Assembly (NCBI RefSeq): GCF_029870285.1
Contig: NZ_JACSYA010000027.1
Coordinates: 1-64,000, forward strand
DNA: 64,000 nt
Origin: Delftia sp. PS-11
GTDB taxonomy: Bacteria; Pseudomonadota; Gammaproteobacteria; Burkholderiales; Burkholderiaceae_C
Reading direction: 5' to 3'
Shown here piece after piece: positions 35,923-45,228 of the stretch (within the stretch, counting starts at the first letter, position 1; the number at the start of each line of letters is the position of its first letter). The position numbers and the translations under genes are program-made. Below the pieces are notes generated by a model, which worked only from the letters and a program-made list of their open reading frames with translations, ran no database searches and was not told the DNA's origin.

Positions 35923-38217
35923 ATGATAAAAATTCATAACCTGGGTTTCCCCCGCATGGGCGCCCGGCGCGAACTGAAATTCGCGCTGGAGTCGTACTGG
36001 AAGGGGGAGACCGCACGCGACGCATTGAAAGACCTGGGAGCACGGCTGCGCCAGCGGCACTGGCAGGACCAGGCGGGCCTGGACCTGGTGCCCGTGGGAG
36101 ATTTCTCGTTCTATGACCAGGTTCTGGACATGAGCTTCACGCTGGGCAACCTGCCCGAGCGTATGCAAGGCTGGCATGGCGATGTGCTGGACAACTATTT
36201 CCGCGTGGCGCGGGGCCGCTCGGCCCACTGCGGGCAAGAGCATGGTGCCTGCGCTGGCGTGGCCGCTGGCGAAATGACCAAGTGGTTCGACACCAACTAC
36301 CACTACATCGTCCCTGAATTCACTGCAGACACCACGTTCCGGCTGGATGCCTCGCGCCTGCTGGAGCAACTGGCTGAAGCCCGTGCCCAGGGAGTGAACG
36401 CCAAGCCGGTCATCATCGGTCCCGTGACTTATCTGTCCATCGGCAAGGCCAAGGATGGCTCGGACAGGCTGTCCCTGCTGCCGCGCCTGCTGCACGCCTA
36501 TGCCGAACTGCTGGATACGCTGGCCGCGCAGGGCGCACAATGGGTGCAGATCGATGAGCCCATTCTGGTCACCGAACTGGATGCCGACTGGCAGCATGCC
36601 TTCAACACGGCCTACCACCACCTGAAGACCGCCAAAGTCAAGCTGCTGCTGGCCACCTATTTCGGCCAGCTCAGGGACAACGGCTACCTGGCAGCCAACC
36701 TGCCCGTGGCCGGCCTGCACATCGATGCCGTCAATGGCCGCGATGATGTGCTGCCCGTGCTCAATGTGCTGCCTGCCCACAAGGTGCTGTCGCTGGGCGT
36801 GGTCAACGGGCGCAATATCTGGAAAACCGATCTCGCCGCCGTGCTCGACTGGCTGGAGCCCCTGGCCCAGCGCCTGGGCAGGCAGTTGTGGATCGCGCCT
36901 TCGTGCTCGCTGCTTCATGTGCCAGTGGATCTGGACAGCGAGCAAAAGCTCGATGCCGAGGTCAAGTCCTGGCTGGCCTTCGCGTTGCAAAAGCTCGGTG
37001 AACTCAAGCTGCTGGGCCGCGCGCTGAACGAAGGCCGTGCTGCTGTGGCTGCAGAGCTGTCGGCCAACAAGGCCGCGCTGGACGCGCGCCGTGCCTCCCC
37101 GCGTGTGCACAACCCGGCCGTGCGGGCTGCCACCGGCCAGATCAGCGCAGCCATGGGACTGCGCAACAGCGCCTACACCCAGCGTGCATCCAGACAGGCG
37201 GCCCATCTGAAGCTGCCCGCCTACCCGACCACGACCATCGGCTCCTTCCCCCAGACCGCCGCCATACGCCATGCGCGCAGCGAATTCAAGGCCGGGCGCC
37301 TGGATGCGGCCAGCTACCAGGCGGCGATGAAAGCCGAAATCGCGCGCAGCGTGCACGAACAGGAAAAGCTCGGGCTGGATGTGCTGGTGCATGGCGAGGC
37401 CGAGCGCAACGACATGGTCGAGTACTTTGGCGAGCAGCTCGAAGGCTATGCGTTCAGCCAGTTCGGCTGGGTGCAGTCCTATGGCTCACGCTGCGTCAAG
37501 CCCCCGATCCTGTATGGCGACATCCGCCGCCCGCACGCCATGACCGTGGACTGGATCACCTACGCACAGTCCCTGACAGACAAGCCCATGAAAGGCATGC
37601 TCACGGGCCCCGTGACCCTGCTGAACTGGTCCTTTGTGCGCGATGACCAGCCGCGCTCGGTCTCATGCAGGCAGCTGGCGCTGGCCATCCGCGAGGAAGT
37701 GCTGGACCTGGAGCGCGCCGGCATCCGTGTGATCCAGATCGACGAGGCCGCGCTGCGCGAGGGCCTGCCGCTGCGCAAGTCCCAGTGGCCGCAATACCTG
37801 GACTGGGCCGTGGAGAGCTTTCGCATCACGGCCAACGGCGTGCGCGACGAGACCCAGATCCATACCCACATGTGCTATTCGGAGTTCAATGACATCATCG
37901 ACGCGATTGCCGGCATGGATGCCGACGTGATCACCATCGAGACATCGCGCTCGGACATGGAACTGCTCGATGCCTTCGAGCATTTCCAGTACCCCAACGA
38001 GATAGGCCCTGGCGTGTACGACATCCACTCGCCCAATATCCCCGCGCAGGAGCACATCGTGCAGCTGATGCAAAAGGCAGCGCAGCGCATCCCTGCCGGG
38101 CGCCTCTGGGTCAATCCTGACTGCGGACTCAAGACCCGCCAGTGGGCCGAGGTGATCCCGGCCCTGGCCCACATGGTTGCCGCAGCCAAAACGCTGCGCG
38201 CCAGCGCCGGCGTCTGA
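35923..38217 (+). CDS. metE: MetE, cobalamin-independent methionine synthase
   Basis: 5-methyltetrahydropteroyltriglutamate-homocysteine methyltransferase, 764 aa (E. coli 753). It transfers the methyl group from methyl-folate to homocysteine. The N-terminal half begins [20 protein letters not shown]. The C-terminal half begins [18 protein letters not shown]. Zinc ligands are seen as His649 and Cys651 in THMCYSEF and Cys734 in NPDCGLKTR. These sit 8 residues beyond the E. coli positions, so the site is intact. The start at 35923 is chosen over an upstream in-frame ATG at 35875 because it begins at the family N-terminus. Divergent metR is the expected activator. Confidence 0.97.
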   Translation: MIKIHNLGFPRMGARRELKFALESYWKGETARDALKDLGARLRQRHWQDQAGLDLVPVGDFSFYDQVLDMSFTLGNLPERMQGWHGDVLDNYFRVARGRSAHCGQEHGACAGVAAGEMTKWFDTNYHYIVPEFTADTTFRLDASRLLEQLAEARAQGVNAKPVIIGPVTYLSIGKAKDGSDRLSLLPRLLHAYAELLDTLAAQGAQWVQIDEPILVTELDADWQHAFNTAYHHLKTAKVKLLLATYFGQLRDNGYLAANLPVAGLHIDAVNGRDDVLPVLNVLPAHKVLSLGVVNGRNIWKTDLAAVLDWLEPLAQRLGRQLWIAPSCSLLHVPVDLDSEQKLDAEVKSWLAFALQKLGELKLLGRALNEGRAAVAAELSANKAALDARRASPRVHNPAVRAATGQISAAMGLRNSAYTQRASRQAAHLKLPAYPTTTIGSFPQTAAIRHARSEFKAGRLDAASYQAAMKAEIARSVHEQEKLGLDVLVHGEAERNDMVEYFGEQLEGYAFSQFGWVQSYGSRCVKPPILYGDIRRPHAMTVDWITYAQSLTDKPMKGMLTGPVTLLNWSFVRDDQPRSVSCRQLALAIREEVLDLERAGIRVIQIDEAALREGLPLRKSQWPQYLDWAVESFRITANGVRDETQIHTHMCYSEFNDIIDAIAGMDADVITIETSRSDMELLDAFEHFQYPNEIGPGVYDIHSPNIPAQEHIVQLMQKAAQRIPAGRLWVNPDCGLKTRQWAEVIPALAHMVAAAKTLRASAGV

Positions 38218-38238
38218 GACGCGCCAGTGCGCCAGCTG

Positions 38239-39426
38239 TCAGAAACAGTCGCCGGGCACGCGGACCCAGCCTTCCATGAGGATGCGTGCGCTGCGGCTCA
38301 TCAAGGCCCTGGTCACCCGCCACTGGCCATCCACCTGCCGGGCCTGGGCGCCCACGCGCAGCGTGCCAGAGGGGTGCCCGAAACGCACGGCCGACCGCTC
38401 CCCGCCCCCTGCTGCCCGGTTCACCAGCGTACCCGGCACCGCCGCTGCCGCGCCGATGGCCACTGCCGCCGTGCCCATCATGGCGTGGTGCAGACGGCCC
38501 ATGGACAGCGCCCGCACCAGCAGGTCCACGTCACCGGCCTCGATGCGCTTGCCGCTGGAGGCCGTGTAGCTGGCGGGCGCCGCGACAAAGGCAATCTTGG
38601 GCGTGTGCTGGCGTGTCGCTGCCTGCGCCAGATCCTGGATCAGGCCCATCCGCAGCGCGCCATGCGCGCGGATGGCCTCGAAGCGCGCCAGCGCACCGGC
38701 ATCGCCATTGATGGCCTCCTGCAGCTCGCAGCCCGTGTAGCCCAGCTGGCCTGCATCCAGGAAGATGGTGGGAATGCCGGCATTGATCAGCGTGGCGGCA
38801 AAGCTGCCCACGCCGGGCACATCCAGGCGGTCCACCAGATTGCCGGTGGGAAACATGGCGCCGCCGCCCTCGCCTTCTTCGGCCGGATCGAGAAACTCCA
38901 GCTGCACCTCGGCTGCAGCAAAAGTCACGCCGTCCAGCTCGAAATCGCCGGTTTCCTGGACCTGCCCGTCCGTGATGGGCACATGGGCGATGATGGTCTT
39001 GCCGATATTGGCCTGCCATATGCGCAGGGTGGCCATGCCGTTGCGGGGAATGCGCGCGGGATCGATCAGGCCCATATGGATGGCGCAGGGGCCGACGGCC
39101 GCCGAGAGATTGCCGCAATTGCCGCTCCAGTCCACAAAGGGCTGGTCAATGGCCACCTGCCCGAACAGGTAGTCCACATCATGGTCCTGGCGTGCGCTGC
39201 GCGAGAGGATGACGGCCTTGCTGGTGCTGGAGGATGCATTGCCCATGCCATCGATCTGCTTGCCGTAGGGGTCGGGACTGCCCAAAGTGCGCAGCAAGAT
39301 GGCATCGCGCGCAGCACCAGGCTGCTGCGCCGCGGCAGGAAGGTCCTGCAGGCGGAAAAACACCCCCTTGCTGGTGCCGCCGCGAAGGTAGGTGGCGGGA
39401 ATTTTGATCTGTGCCATGTTCATCAT
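38239..39426 (-). CDS. prpF: PrpF, 2-methylaconitate isomerase
   Basis: Protein of 395 aa, opening MMNMAQIKIPATYLRGGTSK, the characteristic PrpF N-terminus. PrpF converts trans/cis forms of 2-methylaconitate and works with AcnD in the 2-methylcitrate cycle of propionate breakdown. Other landmarks are DGMGNASSSTSKAVILS, DWSGNCGNLSAAVGP and FLDAGQLGYTGCELQEAING. The first ATG overlaps the acnD stop (ATGA); two more in-frame ATGs follow within 10 bases. It is the last gene of the prp unit and converges on metE with only 21 bp between stops. Confidence 0.95.
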   Translation of the reverse strand: MMNMAQIKIPATYLRGGTSKGVFFRLQDLPAAAQQPGAARDAILLRTLGSPDPYGKQIDGMGNASSSTSKAVILSRSARQDHDVDYLFGQVAIDQPFVDWSGNCGNLSAAVGPCAIHMGLIDPARIPRNGMATLRIWQANIGKTIIAHVPITDGQVQETGDFELDGVTFAAAEVQLEFLDPAEEGEGGGAMFPTGNLVDRLDVPGVGSFAATLINAGIPTIFLDAGQLGYTGCELQEAINGDAGALARFEAIRAHGALRMGLIQDLAQAATRQHTPKIAFVAAPASYTASSGKRIEAGDVDLLVRALSMGRLHHAMMGTAAVAIGAAAAVPGTLVNRAAGGGERSAVRFGHPSGTLRVGAQARQVDGQWRVTRALMSRSARILMEGWVRVPGDCF

Positions 39427-42074
39427 GCCTGCCGGGTTGCCAGCTGTGCCGTCTGCTGCGTCTGTGCGAGAAAATCCTGGGCGAAGCGCTGCAATACGCC
39501 ACCGGCTTCGTAAACCGAAACCTCCTCGGCCGTGTCCAGCCGGCAGGTCACGGGTACGTGCAGCGTCTGCCCGCTGCGGCGCACCACCTGCAGCACGAGG
39601 TCGGCACAGGGCCCGCGCTCGCCCAGCACATCATAGATCTCGGTGCCATCCAGGCCCAGGGTCAGGCGGCTGGTGCCGGGCTTGAACTCCAGCGGCAGCA
39701 CGCCCATGCCGATGAGGTTGGTGCGGTGGATGCGCTCGAAGCCCTCGGCCACCACGGTCTCGACGCCCGCCAGGCGCACACCCTTGGCCGCCCAGTCGCG
39801 GCTGGAGCCCTGGCCGTAGTCCGCGCCCGCGATGATGATCAGCGGCTGGCGCCGGTTCAGGTAGGTTTCGATGGCTTCCCACATGCGCACCACCCTGCCC
39901 TCGGGCTCGATGCGCGCCAGCGAGCCCTTTTGCACCCTGCCATCCACAACGGCCATTTCATTGACGAGCTGCGGATTGGCAAAGGTTGCGCGCATCGCCG
40001 TCAGGTGGTCGCCCCGGTGGGTGGCGTAGGAGTTGAAGTCTTCCTCGGGCAGGCCCATTTGGGCCAGGTACTCGCCAGCGGCGCTATCGGGCAGGATGGC
40101 ATTGGACGGCGACAGATGGTCGGTGGTGATATTGTCGGGCAGCAGCGCCAGCGCGCGCATGCCTGCCAGGCTGCGCGCATGGGCGGCCAGCGCCCCCACG
40201 CCTTCGGTATCCCAGTAGGGCGGGCGCCGGATGTAGGTGGACTGCGGGCGCCAGTCATATTGCGGGGCAGCCTTGCCCGCCTCGCTGCGGCGCAGGGCGA
40301 ACATGGGCTCGTACACCGCACGGTACTGCTCGGGTCTGACACAGGCGCTCACCACCGCATCGATTTCCTCATCCCCTGGCCAGATGTCCTTCAGCCGGAT
40401 TTCCCGGCCATCGGCCATGCCCAGCACATCGTTTTCGATGTCGAAGCGCACGGTTCCCGCAATGGCATAGGCCACCACCAGCGGCGGCGAGGCCAGGAAA
40501 GCCTGTCTGGCGTAGGGATGGATGCGCCCGTCGAAATTGCGGTTGCCCGATAGCACCGCCGTGGCGTAGAGGTCGCGCCCGATGATCTCCTGCTGAATCC
40601 TGGGATCCAGCGCACCCGACATCCCGTTGCAGGTGGTGCAGGCAAAGGCCACGATGCCAAAGCCCAGCTGCTCCAGCTCGGACAACAGGCCTGCCTCCTT
40701 GAGATACAGCTCCACGGCCCTGGAACCCGGCGCCAGCGAGGTCTTGACCCAGGGCTTGCGCGCCAGGCCCAGCCGGTTGGCGTTGCGTGCCAGCAGCGCG
40801 GCGGCGATCACGTTGCGCGGGTTGCTGGTGTTGGTGCAGCTGGTGATGGCGGCAATGATGACGGCCCCATCCGGCAGCAGTCCCTGGGCCTCTTGCGCGC
40901 GGGCAGTCTGCAGCCCTTCGGCACTGGCAATGCCCCGCTCTGCCAGCGCCGAGGTCGGCAGCCGGCGGTGCGGGTTGGACGGGCCGGCCATATTGCGCAC
41001 CACGCCGGACAGATCGAAGGCCAGCACACGCTCGTACTGCGCGGTCTGCAAGTCGGTGCTCCAGAAACCTGCCGTGCGGGCATAGGTTTCGACCAGCCGG
41101 ACCTGCTCAGGGCTGCGGTCGGTCAGCCGCAGATAGGCAATGGTCTGCGGGTCGATGGCAAACAGCGCCGCCGTAGCCCCGTATTCGGGGCACATGTTGG
41201 AGATGGTGGAGCGGTCCCCGATCGACAGGCTGTCCGCGCCTTCGCCGAAGAACTCCACATAGGAGCCCACCACCTTTTGCGCGCGCAAAAACTCGGTCAG
41301 CGCCAGCGCGATATCGGTGGCGGTGATGCCCGGCTGGCGACGGCCCGTGAGACGCACGCCCACGATGTCCGGCAGGCGCATCCACGATGCACGGCCCAGC
41401 ATCACATTTTCCGCCTCCAGCCCGCCCACGCCCACGGCAATCACGCCCAGCGCATCGACATGGGGCGTGTGCGAATCCGTGCCTACGCAGGTATCGGGAA
41501 AGGCCAGCCCGTCCTGAACGCAGACCACGGGCGACATTTTCTCCAGATTGATCTGGTGCATGATGCCGTTGCCTGCTGGAATCACCTCCACGTTGGAGAA
41601 GGCCCGCCGGGTCCACTCGATGAAGTGGAAACGGTCCTCGTTGCGCCGGTCTTCGATGGCGCGGTTTTTGGCGAAGGCATCGGGCTCGAAGCCGCCGCAC
41701 TCCACGGCCAGTGAATGGTCCACGATGAGCTGCACGGGCACGACGGGGTTGACCTGGGAGGGATCTCCCCCCTGCCTGGCAATCGCATCGCGCAGGCCGG
41801 CCAGGTCCACCAGGGCCGTCTGGCCCAGGATGTCATGGCAGACCACGCGCACAGGAAACCAGGGAAAGTCGATATCGCGCATGCGCCCGATGAGCTGGCG
41901 CAGGTAGCTGTCGAGCTGCGCGGGATCGGCACGGCGCACCAGATTCTCGGCGTGAACCCGTGCCGTGTAAGGCAGCGTGGCCCAGGCGCCCGGCTGCAGA
42001 GCATCGACAGCGGCGCGGGCATCGATATAGTCCAGCGCCGTGCCTGGCAGGTTTTTTCTGTAATGGGTATTCAT
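39423..42074 (-). CDS. acnD: AcnD, Fe/S-dependent 2-methylcitrate dehydratase
   Basis: Aconitase-superfamily enzyme of 883 aa that dehydrates 2-methylcitrate to 2-methylaconitate. Cluster-binding cysteines are visible in AITSCTNTSNPRN and FACTTCNGMSG. Substrate-binding features include FPDTCVGTDSHTPHVDALG and, in the C-terminal swivel domain, GADYGQGSSRDWAAKG. Its place between prpC and prpF, in place of PrpD, identifies the AcnD type. It lies 78 bp after prpC and overlaps prpF by 4 nt. Confidence 0.96.
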   Translation of the reverse strand: MNTHYRKNLPGTALDYIDARAAVDALQPGAWATLPYTARVHAENLVRRADPAQLDSYLRQLIGRMRDIDFPWFPVRVVCHDILGQTALVDLAGLRDAIARQGGDPSQVNPVVPVQLIVDHSLAVECGGFEPDAFAKNRAIEDRRNEDRFHFIEWTRRAFSNVEVIPAGNGIMHQINLEKMSPVVCVQDGLAFPDTCVGTDSHTPHVDALGVIAVGVGGLEAENVMLGRASWMRLPDIVGVRLTGRRQPGITATDIALALTEFLRAQKVVGSYVEFFGEGADSLSIGDRSTISNMCPEYGATAALFAIDPQTIAYLRLTDRSPEQVRLVETYARTAGFWSTDLQTAQYERVLAFDLSGVVRNMAGPSNPHRRLPTSALAERGIASAEGLQTARAQEAQGLLPDGAVIIAAITSCTNTSNPRNVIAAALLARNANRLGLARKPWVKTSLAPGSRAVELYLKEAGLLSELEQLGFGIVAFACTTCNGMSGALDPRIQQEIIGRDLYATAVLSGNRNFDGRIHPYARQAFLASPPLVVAYAIAGTVRFDIENDVLGMADGREIRLKDIWPGDEEIDAVVSACVRPEQYRAVYEPMFALRRSEAGKAAPQYDWRPQSTYIRRPPYWDTEGVGALAAHARSLAGMRALALLPDNITTDHLSPSNAILPDSAAGEYLAQMGLPEEDFNSYATHRGDHLTAMRATFANPQLVNEMAVVDGRVQKGSLARIEPEGRVVRMWEAIETYLNRRQPLIIIAGADYGQGSSRDWAAKGVRLAGVETVVAEGFERIHRTNLIGMGVLPLEFKPGTSRLTLGLDGTEIYDVLGERGPCADLVLQVVRRSGQTLHVPVTCRLDTAEEVSVYEAGGVLQRFAQDFLAQTQQTAQLATRQA

Positions 42075-42090
42075 GGGGCGGATGCAATGG

Positions 42091-42109
42091 GGCGGGCATG
42101 CGGCCCGCC
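42091..42109 (-). other. Hairpin in prpC-acnD intergenic gap
   Basis: Seven-bp GC stem (ggcgggc / gcccgcc) with a 5-nt loop just upstream of acnD and after prpC. It could act as an mRNA stability or processing element that sets different levels of PrpC and AcnD. It has no T run, so termination is unlikely. Confidence 0.35.
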
Positions 42110-42152
42110 CGGCAGTTTCCAGAAAGGCTGTCGGTCAAAAACCTGCGGTGGC

Positions 42153-43325
42153 TCAGGTGCGAGCATCAATGGGCACGAACTGCAGATCGTCGGGGCCGGT
42201 GTAGTGCGCGCTCGGCCGGATGATCTTGTTGTCCTGGCGCTGCTCGATCACATGGGCCGCCCAGCCGCTGGTGCGCGCAATCACGAACAGCGGCGTGAAC
42301 ATGGCCGTGGGCACGCCCATCATGTGGTAACTGACGGCGCTGAACCAGTCCAGATTGGGGAACATCTTCTTGGCATCCCACATCACCGCCTCCAGGCGGT
42401 CGGCAATATCGTACATCCGGCTCGATCCCGCCTCGTCGGACAGGCGCCGCGCCACGCCCTTGATGACCACATTGCGCGGGTCGCTGACCGTATAGACCGG
42501 ATGGCCAAAGCCGATGACCACCTCGCGCGCCTCGATGCGGCGGCGGATGTCCGCCTCGGCCTCGTCGGGACTGGCATAGCGCTTCTGGACCTCGAAGGCC
42601 ACTTCGTTGGCGCCGCCATGCTTGGGGCCGCGCAGCGCGCCAATGGCGCCGGCGATGGAGGAGTACATGTCGCTGCCCGTGCCCGCGATCACGCGCGCCG
42701 TGAAGGTCGAAGCGTTGAACTCGTGCTCGGCATAGAGATTCAGCGAGGTGTGCATGGCGCGCACCCAGCTGCCGGCAGGTTTCCTGCCGTGCAGCAGATG
42801 CAGGAAATGGCCACCGATGGAGTCGTCATCGGTTTCGACCTCGATGCGCCGGCCCGAATTGCTCCAGTGGTACCAGTACAGCAGCATGGAGCCCAGGCTG
42901 GCCATGAGGCGGTCGGCAATATCGCGTCCGCCCGCCAGATTGTGGTCGTCCTTCTCGGGCAGCACGCAGCCCAGGGCCGAGACCCCCGTGCGCATCACAT
43001 CCATGGGGTGCGCGCCGGCTGGCAACTGCTCCAGCGCCTGGCGCACGCTGGCCGGCAGGCCGCGCAGCGCCTGCAGCTTGCTTTTGTAGGCCTGCAGCTC
43101 GGCGCGCGTGGGCAGCTTGCCATGCACGAGCAGATGGGCAATTTCCTCGAACTCGCAGACTTCAGCGATGTCCAGGATGTCATAGCCCCGGTAGTGCAGG
43201 TCGTTGCCTGAGCGGCCGACCGTACACAGTGCGGTGTTGCCTGCGGTCACCCCGGAGAGTGCGACGGATTTTTTGGGCTTGAAGGCGCCAGCCTGGGCCG
43301 GTGCTTCGCAAGTCATGGTGCTCAT
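42153..43325 (-). CDS. prpC: PrpC, 2-methylcitrate synthase
   Basis: Citrate-synthase-family enzyme of 390 aa that condenses propionyl-CoA with oxaloacetate. Motifs are [17 protein letters not shown] near residue 20, [11 protein letters not shown], the active-site [14 protein letters not shown] and [13 protein letters not shown], and a final catalytic-domain segment [20 protein letters not shown]. The start at 43325 has a GGAG ribosome site 9 nt upstream; a longer in-frame start lacks one. It is first in the prpC-acnD-prpF unit and divergent from its regulator. prpB (methylisocitrate lyase), needed to finish the cycle, is not in the window. Confidence 0.96.
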   Translation of the reverse strand: MSTMTCEAPAQAGAFKPKKSVALSGVTAGNTALCTVGRSGNDLHYRGYDILDIAEVCEFEEIAHLLVHGKLPTRAELQAYKSKLQALRGLPASVRQALEQLPAGAHPMDVMRTGVSALGCVLPEKDDHNLAGGRDIADRLMASLGSMLLYWYHWSNSGRRIEVETDDDSIGGHFLHLLHGRKPAGSWVRAMHTSLNLYAEHEFNASTFTARVIAGTGSDMYSSIAGAIGALRGPKHGGANEVAFEVQKRYASPDEAEADIRRRIEAREVVIGFGHPVYTVSDPRNVVIKGVARRLSDEAGSSRMYDIADRLEAVMWDAKKMFPNLDWFSAVSYHMMGVPTAMFTPLFVIARTSGWAAHVIEQRQDNKIIRPSAHYTGPDDLQFVPIDART

Positions 43326-43386
43326 GTAATGGTCTCCTGCGACAGATATGGACAATTCACCAGGGCTTCTGGGGGTGTTGTCACGG

Positions 43387-43480
43387 TTCGCAATTTACGC
43401 AAAATAGCGGCTATACAACAGCACTAAAAAGGCGAATTCTTGCGAATCACTACCCGCGATATTGCGAATTTTGCGAATTA
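43387..43480. promoter_or_regulatory. Three tandem TTGCG(AA) pairs in prp promoter region
   Basis: GCGAAT half-sites occur as direct-repeat pairs at 43432/43442 and 43464/43473, and the opposite-strand form TTCGCAATTTACGC lies at 43387. Each pair is spaced 9-10 nt, about one helical turn. They fill the gap between prpC and its regulator gene, so they are likely binding sites for that regulator and overlap the divergent promoters. Confidence 0.65.
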
Positions 43481-43519
43481 TTTTTTCTGGGGCTGTACCC
43501 TGATCCAGGAGCCAGACGC

Positions 43520-44926
43520 ATGAAAAAGACCTTCATGGGCGTCAAGCTGCGCAAGCTTCGCTCGGAGCGCGGCCTGTCGCAGGTCGCTCTGGCCCAGGCG
43601 CTGGATCTGTCCCCCAGCTATCTGAACCAGCTCGAACAGAACCAGCGCCCGCTGACCGTGTCTGTGCTGCTGCGGCTTAACCGCGCTCTGGGCGTGGATA
43701 TCCAGGAGTTTTCAGAAGACGAGCAGGCCCGGCTGGTCGCGGGCCTTCGCGAAGCGCTGGCTGACGCGCCTGAGCCCATTGCCCTGCCCGAGCTGCAGGA
43801 AGTCGCGGCGCAGATGCCTGCGCTGGGTCGGGCCGTGATCGCCATGCACCAGCGCCACCTGGAAGCCATGGAGCGGCTGGAGAGCCTGTCGCTGCGCCTG
43901 GGCGATGACCGCAGCGAAGCTGCAGCCCCCAGGGCCATGCCCTTTGAGTTGGTGCGCGACTTCTTCTTTGCCCACCAGAACCATTTCGATGCCGTGGACC
44001 GGGCCGCAGAGGCGCTGGCCGGCGAAGCACAGGCGCATGGAGGCAGCCTGGCAGACTGGCTGGCGGCCCGGCTGTGGCAGCGCCACGGTGTGCGGGTCCA
44101 TTTTGCGCAAGGCCCTGGCGAAGGCCTGCGCCGCTTCGATCCGGGCGCGCGCAGCCTGCAGCTTTCATCGGCGCTGGAACCTTCCCAGCGGGCATTCCAG
44201 ATGGGCACGCAACTCGCCCTGCTGGAGATCGGAGATACCCTGCAGCAGCTGACCGATACGCCCCCTCTGGCAGGCGACGCCGCTTCGCGCAGGCTGGCGC
44301 GCGTGGGTCTGGCCAACTACTTCGCGGGAGCCCTGCTGCTGCCGTATGGCAGCTTCCTAAATGCCGCCGAGCAGTTGCGCTATGACATTGACCTGCTGGG
44401 CCAGCGCTTCGGCGTAGGGTTTGAAACCGTCTGCCACCGGCTCAGCACGCTGCAGCGCCCGGGGGCGCCAGGCGTGCCGTTCTTTTTCGTGCGCGTGGAC
44501 CGTGCAGGCAACATCTCCAAGCGCCAGTCGGCCACGCACTTCCATTTCAGCCGCACGGGCGGCACCTGCCCACTATGGAATGTGTATGAAGCCTTTGGCC
44601 AGCCTGGACAGGTGCTGCGCCAGCTCGCCGCCATGCCCGACGGCAGGCGCTACCTCTGGATTGCACGCTGCGTATCGCACGGCCAGGGCGGGTATGGATC
44701 GCCACGCAAGAACTTCTCCATCGGCCTGGGCTGCGACATACGGCATGCGGCGCGCCTGGTCTATGCCAAGGGACTGGATCTGACCGACCCCGATGCGGCC
44801 ACCCCCATCGGAATGGGATGCAAGGTCTGCGAGCGTGCCGCTTGCCCCCAGCGGGCCTTTCCCTTCGTGGGCCGTGCGCTGGATGTCAATGAAAATGAAA
44901 GCCGGTTTGCTCCCTACGATATTTAA
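43520..44926 (+). CDS. XRE/ImmA-type short-chain fatty acyl (propionate) regulator
   Basis: Regulator of 468 aa. An XRE-type helix-turn-helix covers residues 6-62 (LRKLRSERGLSQVALAQALD, SPSYLNQLEQNQRPLTVSVL). A long ImmA/IrrE-like domain follows (about 150-330), then a C-terminal DUF2083-type region with a conserved Cys pattern (GTCPLW, LGCDIRHAARLVYAKGLDL, GCKVCERAACPQRAFP). This architecture matches RamB-like short-chain acyl-CoA responsive regulators and the prp regulators of betaproteobacteria, and differs from sigma-54-type PrpR. The start at 43520 has AGGAG 8 nt upstream. It is divergent from prpC. Confidence 0.9.
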   Translation: MKKTFMGVKLRKLRSERGLSQVALAQALDLSPSYLNQLEQNQRPLTVSVLLRLNRALGVDIQEFSEDEQARLVAGLREALADAPEPIALPELQEVAAQMPALGRAVIAMHQRHLEAMERLESLSLRLGDDRSEAAAPRAMPFELVRDFFFAHQNHFDAVDRAAEALAGEAQAHGGSLADWLAARLWQRHGVRVHFAQGPGEGLRRFDPGARSLQLSSALEPSQRAFQMGTQLALLEIGDTLQQLTDTPPLAGDAASRRLARVGLANYFAGALLLPYGSFLNAAEQLRYDIDLLGQRFGVGFETVCHRLSTLQRPGAPGVPFFFVRVDRAGNISKRQSATHFHFSRTGGTCPLWNVYEAFGQPGQVLRQLAAMPDGRRYLWIARCVSHGQGGYGSPRKNFSIGLGCDIRHAARLVYAKGLDLTDPDAATPIGMGCKVCERAACPQRAFPFVGRALDVNENESRFAPYDI

Positions 44927-44964
44927 ATAATGATGAGAATCAATATCAAAAAGATGTGGCTATC

Positions 44965-44982
44965 AATTTATTTAAATAAATT
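44965..44982. promoter_or_regulatory. 18-bp AT-only perfect palindrome
   Basis: aatttatttaaataaatt is perfectly self-complementary and contains no G or C, in a genome of high GC content. It lies 38 bp after the prp regulator stop. It could be an operator, a promoter-associated AT tract or a nucleoid-protein site. Confidence 0.5.
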
Positions 44983-44990
44983 TCACATTT

Positions 44991-45011
44991 ATCAAAAATA
45001 CTATTTTTGAT
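44991..45011. promoter_or_regulatory. Inverted repeat atcaaaaata / tatttttgat
   Basis: Ten-bp perfect arms around a single C. In RNA it would have too tight a loop for full pairing and it is AT-rich, so an operator is more likely than a terminator, although the tttttgat end may help terminate the upstream gene. Confidence 0.45.
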
Positions 45012-45228
45012 ATGATGCAGGCACTTTGTTAGTGCGCTACATGCATCCTCAAACACGCTCTATACGTGTCTGGCAAGACGGGTTTGAAAACCTGGCCCGC
45101 ACAGTGCTGCGGCCGCGCGGCCTGCGCGGCATCGCATGCCAGAGTTGCGTCAAAATAGCAATCTTTTCTGTATCCAGTGTCTCGACAGCAATGCGGCTGA
45201 TCCGCTCCGTGTTACCAAAGAGTTGATC

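Larger units (their letters stand above)
44927..45228. other. AT-rich intergenic region with palindromes
   Basis: About 300 bp upstream of the HD-GYP gene. The first 90 bp is very AT-rich for this genome. It holds an 18-bp perfect palindrome (44965-44982) and a 10-bp-arm hairpin (44991-45011). A stretch near 44929-44947 (taatgatgagaatcaatat) weakly resembles a Fur box. The remainder to 45228 shows no gene; the HD-GYP promoter is expected here. Confidence 0.5.

Noticed and set aside
35872..37392. 506-residue antisense frame opposite metE
   Set aside because: No recognisable motif; metE is complete with its zinc ligands on the other strand.
41715..43211. 498-residue antisense frame over acnD and prpC
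   Set aside because: Spans two well-defined genes on the minus strand and has no domain of its own.
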